From IMG/VR virus record IMGVR_UViG_3300032334_002567, positions 124,001 to 188,000 of that record: a stretch of 64,000 nucleotides of DNA; one strand, written 5' to 3'. The stretch is from a virus. Shown piece after piece: positions 1 to 8,316 of this stretch; position 1 is the stretch's first letter, and every line of letters begins with the position of its first letter. A program made the translations under genes and the position numbers. A model generated the notes under the pieces. It made no database searches. It worked only from the letters and a program-made list of their open reading frames with translations, and had not been told where the DNA came from.

Positions 1-600
1 TAGATCTATTCCTCGAAACATTTTTTTATTTGAATCGTAAACAGCAAAACGCTTTCTTTTTTCTACCTTCTTTTTAAGACTTGCATTGCCCCCATAAAAT
101 TTTTGTGCTCGACGAGCGTTTTCTTTTTGAGTTATATATTCTAAATTTACTATTTTGTTATTGTGTTTAACATGATCTTTATGATCAACTATCAAGCCAC
201 TTGCAACCAATTCTTTAACACCACAATCAGTCGAGTCCCAAATATCCTCTGAAATATATTTGGGACATATATACTTTAAAGGACAAAAAGAGTCCATTAC
301 AAGTCGATTGGCACCTACATTAATTATTTTTCGACCAAAGTCAAAGGCTCTATATCCTTTTTTACTTAGTTTGCCTTTTAGCAACTTTGGGTATTCACAT
401 AAAGTATAAATAGACCCAGCAAATTTTCCGTCTTTTATTTTTGGGGTTTTTTTCCAAAAGCTTCTAACATTTCCAAAATTAGAAACTTGATATCCTTTTA
501 TTTTTTTATCTTCATGATAACAATCAGTCCAAATTTCTATGCCTTTTTCACAATTTGCAATTGCATCCAAATAAAGTTTTTTAGCATTTTCTTTTTTCAT
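1..600 (-). CDS. HNH homing-type endonuclease (NUMOD4-like), partial
   Basis: The reading frame starts at the ATG complementary to 598-600 and stays open to the left edge, so the C-terminus is missing. The visible 200 residues begin with a Lys-rich helix. A NUMOD4-like stretch (IEIWTDCYHEDKKIKGYQVS, then SNFGNVRSF) follows, then an HNH-type core (NRLVMDSFCP, VDHKDHVKHNN, NLEYITQKENARRA). NUMOD4 plus HNH is the usual build of free-standing phage homing endonucleases, which nick DNA and spread into intron-less or rearranged alleles. It is transcribed away from the split dnaE gene that lies about 1 kb to the right. Family call fairly sure; activity inferred. Confidence 0.75.
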   Translation of the reverse strand, partial: MKKENAKKLYLDAIANCEKGIEIWTDCYHEDKKIKGYQVSNFGNVRSFWKKTPKIKDGKFAGSIYTLCEYPKLLKGKLSKKGYRAFDFGRKIINVGANRLVMDSFCPLKYICPKYISEDIWDSTDCGVKELVASGLIVDHKDHVKHNNKIVNLEYITQKENARRAQKFYGGNASLKKKVEKRKRFAVYDSNKKMFRGIDL

Positions 601-704
601 TCCTTAAGATAGTATCACCACACCAAAATCTATTAACGCAACCCTTGCTTGCTTTCTTTTTTTGCTGTACACTACTATTAACCATTAACTTAAGGTAAAA
701 ACTT

Positions 705-1559
705 ATGTCAAATAAAATTTCTTTAGAAAAAGATGTTCATTATAAAGAGTCCGAAGGTTATTTGAAAGTGCCAAAAGTTGGCATAATAAGACAGCCTTAT
801 ATTCAAGCTGGCGAAAACATTTCGGTTAAAAGAATTGGTGAGGAGGAATTTGAGTTTCAAATAGATGGATTAAGACCTTTCATTATAAATCCGCAGACAG
901 ACTTATCTAATTTAAGTGACATAACTATAGAACAACTAGCAGAAGAAATGTATCTTTGTGGAGAGTCTTCTGATGATAACTATAGATTTGCTAAATTTTC
1001 TAAAACTCGTAAGCATTTGAAAAACTATCAAAGACCAAAGATCAATACAAGGAAGGCAAATACTGATTATCATGTTTCCAATCTGACAAGTTTGCTTAGA
1101 TGCAAAAATTGCAAAAAATCTTCAAATGAAGCAACAAAAGATCAGCAAAAGGGTCGCCATGAGATGTTGTCTATTCCGTCTTTAAAGAGTTTTGTTAGTG
1201 AATTTACTCATCCTACTAATTATAAAGGTAAGTCTAAAATACCTAGTTTATTTTATCCGCCTCATGGCTCTTTGTTTGGTATTGGATTCATTTATGATGA
1301 AGACTTTGATGATAGAATATTAGTAGCCGTTACTAAGCTTCTTAGAGCACATTACAAGTCGATTATAGCTGCCAGCGAGCATGAAGGAGTTTTAAAGGTA
1401 TATTCTGTTGTTCCTTTTGCCTTAGATCGTCTAAAATCATGGGAAGATTTAACCAGTGATATGGAACTTAAAGTTTGTGGGGATGCCTGGTATATAGAAC
1501 AGTATGTTGTATGCGGAAATGAATGGGTAGATCCTAACAAACTTATTGACTCTTTGTAG
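705..1559 (+). CDS. hypothetical protein upstream of dnaE
   Basis: 284 residues, not recognised. No signal peptide or membrane segment is visible. A CKNCKK motif near residue 133 could be half of a metal site but has no obvious partner. The C-terminal half is rich in Asp, Val and aromatic residues (FGIGFIYDEDFDDRILVAV), which suggests a compact alpha/beta fold. It ends 9 bases before the dnaE N-terminal gene and is probably co-transcribed with it, so a replication-related role is possible by position only. Confidence 0.7.
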   Translation: MSNKISLEKDVHYKESEGYLKVPKVGIIRQPYIQAGENISVKRIGEEEFEFQIDGLRPFIINPQTDLSNLSDITIEQLAEEMYLCGESSDDNYRFAKFSKTRKHLKNYQRPKINTRKANTDYHVSNLTSLLRCKNCKKSSNEATKDQQKGRHEMLSIPSLKSFVSEFTHPTNYKGKSKIPSLFYPPHGSLFGIGFIYDEDFDDRILVAVTKLLRAHYKSIIAASEHEGVLKVYSVVPFALDRLKSWEDLTSDMELKVCGDAWYIEQYVVCGNEWVDPNKLIDSL

Positions 1560-1568
1560 TATTACAAA

Positions 1569-2975
1569 ATGAAAACCTGCGAAATCGTCGGCTTTGAACA
1601 TCTTCATCTTCATACGGATTTTTCATTATTAGATGGCTTCGGCCTCGTAGAGGAATACGCCCAACGTGCTCCTCAAATTAATCAGAAATTTCTTACTGTG
1701 AGCGATCACGGTATGCTTGGTGCTGTACCAAGACAAATAAAAGCATGTGAAAGAATAAATGAAAAGAAGGGTAAAGATACTCTATCCCCGATCTTTGCCG
1801 CAGAACTGTACATTAACCGCCTTCAACCAGAATCAAACTGTTTAGAAGACGTTCAAAAATTTGTTGCAGATTTAAATGAAGAAGAAAAAAATGAGATTAA
1901 AGCTAGTCCACATCTTTTAGCAATTGCTTACAACGATATTGGCTATAAGAACCTCGTCAGGCTCACTAGCTGGGGATGGACTAAAGGATTCTATAGAAAG
2001 CCAAGAGTCAATTATGAACAGCTTTTAAAGCATAAAGAAGGCTTGTTCTTCACTAGTTGCTGTTACAACAGTGAAGTAGGCAGGGCCTTTGATAAAGGCG
2101 GCGAAGAAGCAGCATATGCCGCTATTGAACGATATATAGAAATGGTTGGTAAAGACCATTATTTCTTGGAATTAATGCTTCTAGACTTTAAGAAGCAAAA
2201 GCCTTATGACGCTTTTATAATTAAAGCCCATGAAAAGTATGGTTTACCATTGATTTTGACTAATGATTGCCATTATTGCAATCAGGAAGACAGTAAGTTC
2301 CAAAGACTTATGTTGATGGTTCAAACAAATAGGACCGTTCAAGAAATACAAAGAGCTATAGCAGCAGATGATACTCAAGACTTTTTTGAGCTTCAGGATG
2401 CTAGCTTGTGGATGAAAAGCGAAGAAGAACTAAATCAAAAGTGGTTAGATCATTATTCTGACACAATACCCTATGAATTGTTCTGTGAAGCTAAGAAGAA
2501 CACTGTAAAGCTTTGTGAAAAAGCCAAAGGCGTTCAGCTAGATAGAAGCTTGAAACTTCCTAATCTTCCAGATGCAGATGAAGTTCTTAAAGACGAAGTT
2601 ATGAAGGGCTTCATTTCTAGAAATCTTCCAAAAACTAAAGAATATTTGGAAAGATTGAAAGAAGAATACTCCCTCATAACAAGGAAAGGCTTTTCTAGTT
2701 ACTTCTTAATACAAAAGAAGATGACAGATGAAGCAAGAAGAGTTTGTGCTAGCTTGTTAGGTTGGGGGGATGGTAGTCAAGCCGTGGGGCCTGGGCGGGG
2801 GAGTGCTGCTGGAGCTTTGACTTGTTATTGTTTAGGAATAACCAACGTAGACCCAGTAGCAGAAGGTCTTCTATTTAGTCGTTTTATGAGTGAGGCAAGA
2901 GGTGGAAGATCTATATCTTTAGAATTTAAGAATATGGATCCTTTGCCTGCTAACGAAGTTTTTGATGGAAACTGA
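1569..2975 (+). CDS. dnaE: DNA polymerase III alpha subunit, N-terminal fragment (PHP domain and start of palm)
   Basis: 468 residues matching the first part of bacterial DnaE. The PHP domain opens at residues 11-19 (HLHLHTDFS). SDHGMLGA and LTNDCHYC carry further metal-site-like residues. The conserved polymerase segment with RLKEEYSLI and SSYFLI lies at about 362-381, and the palm signature GPGRGSAAG at about 407-415. The protein stops about 50 residues later, just where the catalytic PDIDVDF motif should follow. That motif is in a separate gene at 11990-14710. No intein motif is visible at the break. Together the fragments would form a chromosomal-type replicase. The stop codon overlaps the next gene's start. 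Whether the halves associate is inference. Confidence 0.9.
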   Translation: MKTCEIVGFEHLHLHTDFSLLDGFGLVEEYAQRAPQINQKFLTVSDHGMLGAVPRQIKACERINEKKGKDTLSPIFAAELYINRLQPESNCLEDVQKFVADLNEEEKNEIKASPHLLAIAYNDIGYKNLVRLTSWGWTKGFYRKPRVNYEQLLKHKEGLFFTSCCYNSEVGRAFDKGGEEAAYAAIERYIEMVGKDHYFLELMLLDFKKQKPYDAFIIKAHEKYGLPLILTNDCHYCNQEDSKFQRLMLMVQTNRTVQEIQRAIAADDTQDFFELQDASLWMKSEEELNQKWLDHYSDTIPYELFCEAKKNTVKLCEKAKGVQLDRSLKLPNLPDADEVLKDEVMKGFISRNLPKTKEYLERLKEEYSLITRKGFSSYFLIQKKMTDEARRVCASLLGWGDGSQAVGPGRGSAAGALTCYCLGITNVDPVAEGLLFSRFMSEARGGRSISLEFKNMDPLPANEVFDGN

Positions 2976-3690
2976 TAAGATTTATAATGAAAACTGCTTG
3001 GATACTATGTCTAGAATGCCAGATGGCTTCGTAGACTTGTCTTTAACTTCTCCTCCTTACAATATGAACCTAAGGATCAGAAACGGTTCTTATTGTTCTA
3101 GACAAATTATAAAGGAAGAGTTTAGTACAAAGTATTCTGAGTTCTCTGACAATATACCTATAGAAGAGTTTTATTCTAATCATAAAGCTATTTTAGCTGA
3201 GCTTCTTAGGGTTTCTAAAATAGTATTTTATAATATATCAATTGTTACTGGCTCGAAACGTGCTTTTTTTAAAATTATGGGCGACTTTTCTGATAACATA
3301 AAAGATATGATTGTATGGGATAAAGGACATGCTCAGCCAGCAATGAAATATAATGTATTAAATAGGCAGTATGAATTAATTCTAGTTCTAGAGAAGCAGG
3401 AAAGTGCAATATCTAGAATGTTTGATAAGTGCAATTTTGCCAGAGGAACCTTGAATGATATTTGGCTGGTAAAGAAGCCTAAAAAAATATCAAAGGATCA
3501 CGCTGCGATATTTCCCGAAGAATTAGCATCAAAAATAATATCAAACTTTACTGATATTAACGACCTAGTTTATGATCCTTTTATGGGAAGTGGAACTACT
3601 GCGGTTGTGGCTAAAAACTTAAAGAGAAGGTATATCGGTAGCGAGATTAGTGAAAAATATTGTAATATAGCAAACGAAAGATTACTATAA
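2965..3690 (+). CDS. DNA adenine or cytosine-N4 methyltransferase (beta-class order)
   Basis: 241 residues from the ATG at 2965, overlapping the end of the dnaE N-terminal gene. The catalytic motif TSPPYN lies at residues 28-33. The SAM-binding motif comes late in the chain (DPFMGSGTTAVVA, then RRYIGSEIS, at about 203-225). This order is typical of beta-class amino-methyltransferases that make N6-methyladenine or N4-methylcytosine. No cognate restriction enzyme is visible nearby, so it is probably an orphan enzyme protecting phage DNA or marking replication. Target sequence unknown. Confidence 0.88.
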   Translation: METDKIYNENCLDTMSRMPDGFVDLSLTSPPYNMNLRIRNGSYCSRQIIKEEFSTKYSEFSDNIPIEEFYSNHKAILAELLRVSKIVFYNISIVTGSKRAFFKIMGDFSDNIKDMIVWDKGHAQPAMKYNVLNRQYELILVLEKQESAISRMFDKCNFARGTLNDIWLVKKPKKISKDHAAIFPEELASKIISNFTDINDLVYDPFMGSGTTAVVAKNLKRRYIGSEISEKYCNIANERLL

Positions 3691-3696
3691 ACTTTT

Positions 3697-4611
3697 TTAG
3701 TACTTGGGCATAAATGGGTTTCTAGGCATACGGTTTTCGCCACCCATATCTTCGTCTGAATAATCTTCATCGCCCATATCTTCTTCTTCATCGCCCATGT
3801 CTTCGTCGCCCATATCATCTTCTGAAGGTTCTTCGTCGCCCATGTCTTCATCGCCCATATCGTCTTCATCTTCGTCTGAGTAATCTTCATCGCCCATATC
3901 TTCATCGTTAGAGGCTGAGCAACCTTCGCTACCCTCTTCGTCCTCTTCATCGCCGTACTTTTCGCTTTCTTCATCGCTGTCCATACCAATAGGAGAGGCT
4001 ACCATTTCATTTAAAGCCTTGTCTATTTTTCTTGCATAGGATTCATCGCTTTCAATGAGCTTGGCTAAGACCGTAAATGACTCATTGTGGTTTAGCATTT
4101 CTACCAAGAAAGCTTCTAGCATTTTGTTTCTTTTAACATCTCTAACAAAGTTGGTAATGCTCTTTTCGCTGCACTTGCAAGCTTCGATCATATTTCTAGT
4201 TGCTTCTAATGCAAATGACTGACATTCTGAAGATTCATTTTTGATCATATTCTTGGTGAACTCAGCAAGAGAGAGTTTCTTTGTTTGCTTAACCCATTCT
4301 TCTACTGTGGTTTTTGGCCAAGACTTCTTCTCTTCTGGGTCGGCATCGACGTTTGGTTCATATCTTAGATTCTTGTCGCCCTTATAGACCAAGCCAGACT
4401 CATCTTCTTTATTTGGGTCTTTTGCATTGTCTCCACCAACATAAGGAGCGGGTTCCCCTACCGTTCCTTTTCCACCTGCATCTTTTGGCATTTCTGCTTT
4501 GCCTGGCTTTGTAACTCTGTTGCCTTCGTAGTCTGCTACCTTTGCAACCTTAGCCTTGGTTTGTACATTGCCATTTTGATCGATGTATTCTTGGAAAGTC
4601 TTAAACTTCAT
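3697..4611 (-). CDS. acidic repeat protein with capsid-targeting-like N-terminus
   Basis: 304 residues with ribosome binding site GGAG just before the ATG. It starts MKFKTFQEYID, one of twelve proteins here with this kind of N-terminus. The middle (about 100-210) is helical. The last 95 residues are a low-complexity acidic tail built from MGDED and YSDED repeats, ending MPRNPFMPKY. Strongly acidic, proteolytically processed proteins occur in T4 prohead cores, so a scaffold, core or internal capsid protein is plausible; this is inference. It converges on the methyltransferase gene. Confidence 0.8.
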   Translation of the reverse strand: MKFKTFQEYIDQNGNVQTKAKVAKVADYEGNRVTKPGKAEMPKDAGGKGTVGEPAPYVGGDNAKDPNKEDESGLVYKGDKNLRYEPNVDADPEEKKSWPKTTVEEWVKQTKKLSLAEFTKNMIKNESSECQSFALEATRNMIEACKCSEKSITNFVRDVKRNKMLEAFLVEMLNHNESFTVLAKLIESDESYARKIDKALNEMVASPIGMDSDEESEKYGDEEDEEGSEGCSASNDEDMGDEDYSDEDEDDMGDEDMGDEEPSEDDMGDEDMGDEEEDMGDEDYSDEDMGGENRMPRNPFMPKY

Positions 4612-4691
4612 GGGGAGTCTCCTTTTTCTGTATATATTGTGTACTAATTAATTTTTTTAGTTAAAAACGTTTTATTTTGATATATAAAATC

Positions 4692-5186
4692 ATGATATCT
4701 TTTAAAAGCTGGCTATTTGAAAACGATGCAGAGCACACAGAGACTTTAAAAAAAACGGGTTTCTGGGGCAAACAAGGAGCTGGCTGCATTATATTATCAA
4801 AAAGTACAGGTAGAATATTGTTGCCACATAGATCAAACAAAACCCTTGAGCCTAATACTTGGGGAGTTTGGGGTGGTGCTATAGACGGTGCAGAAAACCC
4901 ACAGATAGCAGCAAAAAGAGAGGTTGAAGAAGAGGCAGGATACTCTGGTCATGCCGCTATGGTGCCATTGTCTATTTTTCAGAAAAACGATTTTAAGTAT
5001 CACAACTTCTTAGCGATTGTGGATGAAGAATTCGTTCCACAACTTAACTGGGAAACACAAAACTATGTCTGGACAACTTTAGATGAACTTCCAAGTCCTC
5101 TCCATTTCGGTTTACAGTGGGTTTTATCTAGAGACAAAGGTAAAATTCAGAGTATTATAGATTCATTCAATTTAGTGCCCGCTTAA
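4692..5186 (+). CDS. Nudix hydrolase with capsid-targeting-like N-terminus
   Basis: 164 residues from the ATG at 4692. A complete Nudix box lies at residues 62-84: G-x5-E, then NPQIAAK, then REVEEEAGY. Nudix enzymes cleave a nucleoside diphosphate linked to another moiety, using a metal bound by the Glu residues of the box; the substrate here cannot be told. The first ten residues, MISFKSWLFE, are an extension before the fold and match the tag shared by other proteins in the window. An internal start at the next ATG upstream (4677) is possible but would break that pattern. Confidence 0.88.
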   Translation: MISFKSWLFENDAEHTETLKKTGFWGKQGAGCIILSKSTGRILLPHRSNKTLEPNTWGVWGGAIDGAENPQIAAKREVEEEAGYSGHAAMVPLSIFQKNDFKYHNFLAIVDEEFVPQLNWETQNYVWTTLDELPSPLHFGLQWVLSRDKGKIQSIIDSFNLVPA

Positions 5187-5215
5187 TATTTTATATTTGG
5201 CACTCTATTGGAGGT

Positions 5216-5440
5216 ATGCAAAAATATAATTGTACTATACCTGTAACTGGTGGTCCTATGTGTGGAGAGTCACTAGCCGTAAAAGATGGTAGAATTCCCA
5301 ATCATTTGCCTTTATTCTTTGAAGGCAAATTTTACTCATACAATCTGGTCATAGAGTCCACAGAAGATTGGACTAACATCTATTATCAATATTCTAATGA
5401 AGTTTTAGGAATTAATGTGGATAAAAGAAATCAATTATAA
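5216..5440 (+). CDS. small hypothetical protein
   Basis: 74 residues with a strong ribosome binding site (TTGGAGG) just upstream. It contains a CGESLAVKDGR segment and several aromatic residues (FYSYNLVIE, NIYYQYSNE), and looks like a small beta-rich domain. Not recognised. It converges on and overlaps by 10 bases the membrane-anchored repeat protein on the other strand. Confidence 0.65.
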   Translation: MQKYNCTIPVTGGPMCGESLAVKDGRIPNHLPLFFEGKFYSYNLVIESTEDWTNIYYQYSNEVLGINVDKRNQL

Positions 5441-5676
5441 GTTATTACTTTCATGGAATTAGACTTTACATTTGAGTAATCTGGCCCACCGAATGGGTTA
5501 GATTTTGCATTTGAGTAATCTGGCCCACCGAATGGGTTAGATTTCGCATTTGAGTAATTTGGTCCACCGAATGGATTATTGTTTACATGGTTTTTTGTTG
5601 TAATTTTTTTGCTACACATAACGTAGCTAATTAATATAACAAAAATGATAAGCATTACTATTTTTATTTTTTTCAT
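5431..5676 (-). CDS. membrane-anchored protein with three 13-residue repeats
   Basis: 81 residues. An N-terminal hydrophobic segment (residues 5-21, IKIVMLIIFVILISYVM) is followed by Cys-22 and a Lys-rich stretch. Three near-identical copies of NPFGGPDYSNAKS follow. The segment could be an uncleaved signal anchor, or a lipoprotein signal with Cys-22, although the residues before the Cys are a poor lipobox. The soluble repeats would face the periplasm. Function unknown. Confidence 0.65.
   Translation of the reverse strand: MKKIKIVMLIIFVILISYVMCSKKITTKNHVNNNPFGGPNYSNAKSNPFGGPDYSNAKSNPFGGPDYSNVKSNSMKVITYN
5465..5578. repeat. three tandem 39-bp repeats inside a coding region
   Basis: Three consecutive 39-bp units start at 5465, 5504 and 5543, differing at only a few positions (the last is about 36 bp before diverging). 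They encode the 13-residue repeats of the membrane-anchored protein at 5431-5676. The unit length keeps the reading frame, so copy number can change without breaking the gene. Confidence 0.9.
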
Positions 5677-5708
5677 ATTTTATTTAGTTTGTAGCTTAAA
5701 TAATTATT

Positions 5709-6512
5709 ATGTTTAAATTGTGGCTTGAAAATGAAGAAAGTACTTGCACTTTAAAGATAAGCAAGCCTAATGCTAAAATACCTCATTATAACTTTAATTT
5801 GCCAGCAGGATTTACTTGTCCTTTTGCATCAAAATGTTTATCAAAAGCTGATCCAACAACTGGCAAGTTAACAGATGGACCTAATATAGATTTTAGGTGT
5901 TCTGCCGCTGGAGAAGAAGCTCGTTATCCACCTACAAGAGCACAGAGATGGAGTAACTTTGAAGCCTTGAAAGCTATAGGTTTAGACAATGTACCCAAAA
6001 TGGCAGATGCTATTGTACAGGCAATAAACCATAACTTACCAAGAAGTCATCGTACATTCAGGCTACATGCTAGTGGTGACTTCTTTAATAAGAACTATTT
6101 AAAAGCTTGGATAGAAGTTGCTCGTAGAATGCCAGATATTACTTTTTATACCTATACAAAGAGTATACCTTATATTTTAGAAAATCTACCATTACCGAAT
6201 AATTTTCTTGTGACTGTTTCCAAAGGTGGACAACAAGATGCTTTAATTGATAGGAATGGACTCAAATTTTCTGTAGTTGTTTTTAGTGAAGAAGAAGCGG
6301 CAAACTATGTTTGGCATGATAAGAGCGGCAAACAGCATGTAGGATTAGAAATTGATCATGACGATAGCCATGCTTGGAAAGATGACAAACCTTTTGCTCT
6401 ATTAATTCATGGAACACAACCAGCCGGTTCGCCCGCTTCTAAGGCTAAATCTGCACTTGCTGGAAAGGGTTCCTACGGAAAATCTAGCAATAATAGTAGT
6501 AAAACTACATAA
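5709..6512 (+). CDS. GP88-like phage protein with capsid-targeting-like N-terminus
   Basis: 267 residues. After a tag-like start (MFKLWLENEE) the body resembles the mycobacteriophage gene product 88 family: NLPAGFTCPFASKC, later RLHASGDFFNKNYLKAW and DITFYTYTKS. The Cys residues near 37-43 and 62 could bind metal. In this family the conserved SGDF motif and Cys residues recur, but the biochemical role is unknown to me. A Ser/Lys/Ala-rich tail ends the protein. It overlaps by 8 bases the convergent gene on the minus strand. Confidence 0.75.
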   Translation: MFKLWLENEESTCTLKISKPNAKIPHYNFNLPAGFTCPFASKCLSKADPTTGKLTDGPNIDFRCSAAGEEARYPPTRAQRWSNFEALKAIGLDNVPKMADAIVQAINHNLPRSHRTFRLHASGDFFNKNYLKAWIEVARRMPDITFYTYTKSIPYILENLPLPNNFLVTVSKGGQQDALIDRNGLKFSVVVFSEEEAANYVWHDKSGKQHVGLEIDHDDSHAWKDDKPFALLIHGTQPAGSPASKAKSALAGKGSYGKSSNNSSKTT

Positions 6513-6996
6513 CTACTGTTTTAGGTTTGCTATTTTGAATTGCTGCCATAATATTTTGAGATTTGGTTGTCAAAATCTGGTTTGCAACTTGCTGTGAGAA
6601 GCCAGGTGAAATTGAATTCTGATTAACAGCATTCGTTGATTGTTGAGATATGTTTTCTTTTTCTTCTTCGCTCAAGTATTGCAATGTTTGATCTGAAACA
6701 TCAAAGTATGACATTACCGTTCTGTCTACTAAAGAAGGATCTCTATTTTGCGCTTTAGAAAGCATATTTTTTTTCGCCATTTCTGCCGCTTGTTTGATTG
6801 ATGATCTGCCAAACCATGCTTTTTTTGCTTGTGACGCACCCCTCAATAGTGCTGAGCCTAAAGTAAAGGCTGTGCTCATCCCAGAGGCATCAAGAGCAAG
6901 TTGACCAGCAGCACCAGCAATGGTTTTTACTGCACCCTGAGCGTCTTTTCTATATTGTAAAATATTAGACTCTATATATTCAGCAAAACTTTTCAT
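6505..6996 (-). CDS. tagged Ala/Gln-rich protein, possible internal or membrane-active virion protein
   Basis: 163 residues from the ATG complementary to 6994-6996. It starts MKSFAEYIESN, matching the shared N-terminal signature. The frame extends further upstream, but only through the tmRNA promoter and 5' end, so I chose the internal start. A Gly/Ala-rich stretch (AGAAGQLALDASGMSTAFTL, about 28-47) may be an amphipathic or membrane-inserting segment, followed by a basic region and a Gln/Asn-rich tail. No known family recognised. Confidence 0.7.
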   Translation of the reverse strand: MKSFAEYIESNILQYRKDAQGAVKTIAGAAGQLALDASGMSTAFTLGSALLRGASQAKKAWFGRSSIKQAAEMAKKNMLSKAQNRDPSLVDRTVMSYFDVSDQTLQYLSEEEKENISQQSTNAVNQNSISPGFSQQVANQILTTKSQNIMAAIQNSKPKTVVM

Positions 6997-7054
6997 ATTC
7001 GTATTTATCCTTGGTTGGATAAAAATTGGCTGGAAAGACACCGCAAATTTAAAC

Positions 7055-7082
7055 TTTACAAGTGATTTTTTTGTGCTATACT
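7055..7082 (+). promoter_or_regulatory. sigma70-type promoter of the tmRNA gene
   Basis: TTTACA at 7055-7060 and TATACT at 7077-7082 are separated by 16 bases ending in TGTGC, giving an extended -10. The mature tmRNA 5' end at 7095 lies 13 bases beyond the -10 box, which leaves a short leader for RNase P removal. The same layout recurs upstream of at least five other genes in the window. Confidence 0.8.
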
Positions 7083-7094
7083 CATTTATTGTTA

Positions 7095-7447
7095 GGGGTC
7101 GCACTGGTATCGACGTAGTACAAGGAGATATTGGTGGCACGCCGAGGTTGATCGAAAGGCCTCGTAAAAATTCGATCACGTCTTAACTGACGAAGTTTCT
7201 TACGCAATGGCTGCCTGAGAAGGCAACCACAAACTTAGGAAGCCACGCAAGAAGCGTCCAAAAGTTTGTCGCAAAATCTTGCTGGTTTCAATTGGTCAAC
7301 TTAGTTGAAACGAGATTAATAGGTTGAAAAGATTCTTAGACTTTTGTTCGTTGTAGTCGAAAGAATCTTATGAACAACGAAACAAGCGTGTAGAGGCCAT
7401 ATTGAGTTTGCTTACGGACAGGGGTTCGACTCCCCTCGACTCCACTA
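7095..7447 (+). ncRNA. ssrA: transfer-messenger RNA (tmRNA)
   Basis: 353 bases. The 5' end GGGGTCG pairs with CGACTCC near the 3' end, including the G-U pair at position 3 that specifies alanine charging. The T-arm reads GGGTTCGACTCCC. After the 5' tRNA half, CCGAGG/CCTCG plus TGATCGAA/TTCGATCA form a clear PK1 pseudoknot. The tag frame follows: ACT GAC GAA GTT TCT TAC GCA ATG GCT GCC TGA at 7186-7218, giving TDEVSYAMAA, compared with ANDENYALAA in E. coli. The codon aligned with the usual GCA resume codon is TTA (7183). The encoded 3' end is ACTA, not ACCA, so CCA must be repaired or added. It would rescue stalled ribosomes and tag their products. Confidence 0.95.
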
Positions 7448-7482
7448 AAAGGAGGACTACGAAAGTGGTCCTCCTTTTTTTT
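7448..7482 (+). terminator. Rho-independent terminator after tmRNA
   Basis: A GC-rich stem (AGGAGGACTAC / GTGGTCCTCCT) with a GAAA loop, followed by eight T residues. It directly follows the tmRNA 3' end. Confidence 0.93.
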
Positions 7483-7515
7483 CCATTTACTTCTCAATAT
7501 ACCCCTTTATTTTCA

Positions 7516-7528
7516 TATATAATATAGG
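7516..7528 (+). promoter_or_regulatory. TATATAAT box, candidate late promoter
   Basis: TATATAATATAGG at 7516-7528 is repeated identically at 9961-9973. It has no convincing -35 partner and lies 38 bases upstream of the ATG of a virion-like gene. The leader then holds a small hairpin (GTGCA/TGCAC). The single AT-rich box recalls T4 late promoters. Assignment to a phage sigma factor is inference. Confidence 0.5.
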
Positions 7529-7566
7529 TGCAATGAATGCACTGCTTTTTAAAAAGGAGTTTAATT

Positions 7567-8208
7567 ATGGCAGCTACAACAACAGAAGGAACCGGTGCCG
7601 GTTCAGCAGGTAAATATAATCCATTAATCATTAATGGAAAAGTTAAGGATGTAAACGTTTCTCGTAATGCTCTAGATATGTATAGAGGTTATTTGAGTGT
7701 CGATGGTCTTGATCTAATGAATCCTATTGCTACTATTACAGGTGATTTGGATGTTACGGGCGACATTGAAGCCACAGGTTATGTTCGTGGGCACTTAGCA
7801 GGTCAATTGTTAAATACTGCTTTCTGGACATTCGATAATGGTGTTATAGTATGCTCAAACACTTCTTTTACAGATGTTGCTAGCGTATCATACACACCAG
7901 TATCAGCAACATCAAAGTTGTTAATTGAATATCATGCTATGTATACTGTTAGTGGTAGTTTGGGAGACAGCTTTAGATCAAGACTAACACTTGATGGAAA
8001 TCAACTTACTTGGAGGGACCAAGCATTCTATAATGGTGCAGGCGGCGGAACTAGAAGCGGTGTTTTATTCCCAATTTCTATGGTTTATACAAACAGCAAT
8101 GTTGCTCTCAAGACTATAAGAGCACAGGCTGCAAGAGTTAGTGCTGATGATAGCGTATCTCTTGATACAACATCTGCTTACTTAAGAATATCTGAATATG
8201 CTCGCTAA
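7567..8208 (+). CDS. fibre or head-decoration-like virion protein
   Basis: 213 residues from the ATG at 7567, placed behind AAGGAG. It opens with a Thr/Gly-rich segment, followed by a beta-rich part (ITGDLDVTGDIEATGYV) typical of phage fibre shafts. The second half (FTDVASVSYTPVSATSKLLI, then SRLTLDGNQLTWRD) looks like the globular receptor-type beta domain found in many tail-fibre and structural proteins. It stands alone between a candidate late promoter and a strong terminator, which fits a highly expressed structural gene. Confidence 0.7.
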   Translation: MAATTTEGTGAGSAGKYNPLIINGKVKDVNVSRNALDMYRGYLSVDGLDLMNPIATITGDLDVTGDIEATGYVRGHLAGQLLNTAFWTFDNGVIVCSNTSFTDVASVSYTPVSATSKLLIEYHAMYTVSGSLGDSFRSRLTLDGNQLTWRDQAFYNGAGGGTRSGVLFPISMVYTNSNVALKTIRAQAARVSADDSVSLDTTSAYLRISEYAR

Positions 8209-8232
8209 AAAATCTTAGTTTTTAAGAATTTT

Positions 8233-8265
8233 AAACACCCGGCCCAAAAGGTCGGGTGTTTTTTT
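8233..8265 (+). terminator. Rho-independent terminator
   Basis: Stem CACCCGGCC / GGTCGGGTG with an AAA-rich loop, followed by seven T residues. It lies 25 bases after the virion-like gene. Confidence 0.92.
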
Positions 8266-8316
8266 GTAGCTGATCTTAAAAGTGTAAAGTATTTACTATT
8301 AATATTTTGTAAATAA

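Noticed and set aside
6997-7179. N-terminal extension of the minus-strand gene at 6505-6996
   Set aside because: The frame runs through the tmRNA promoter and tmRNA 5' end on the other strand. The tag-like ATG at 6996 gives a better start.
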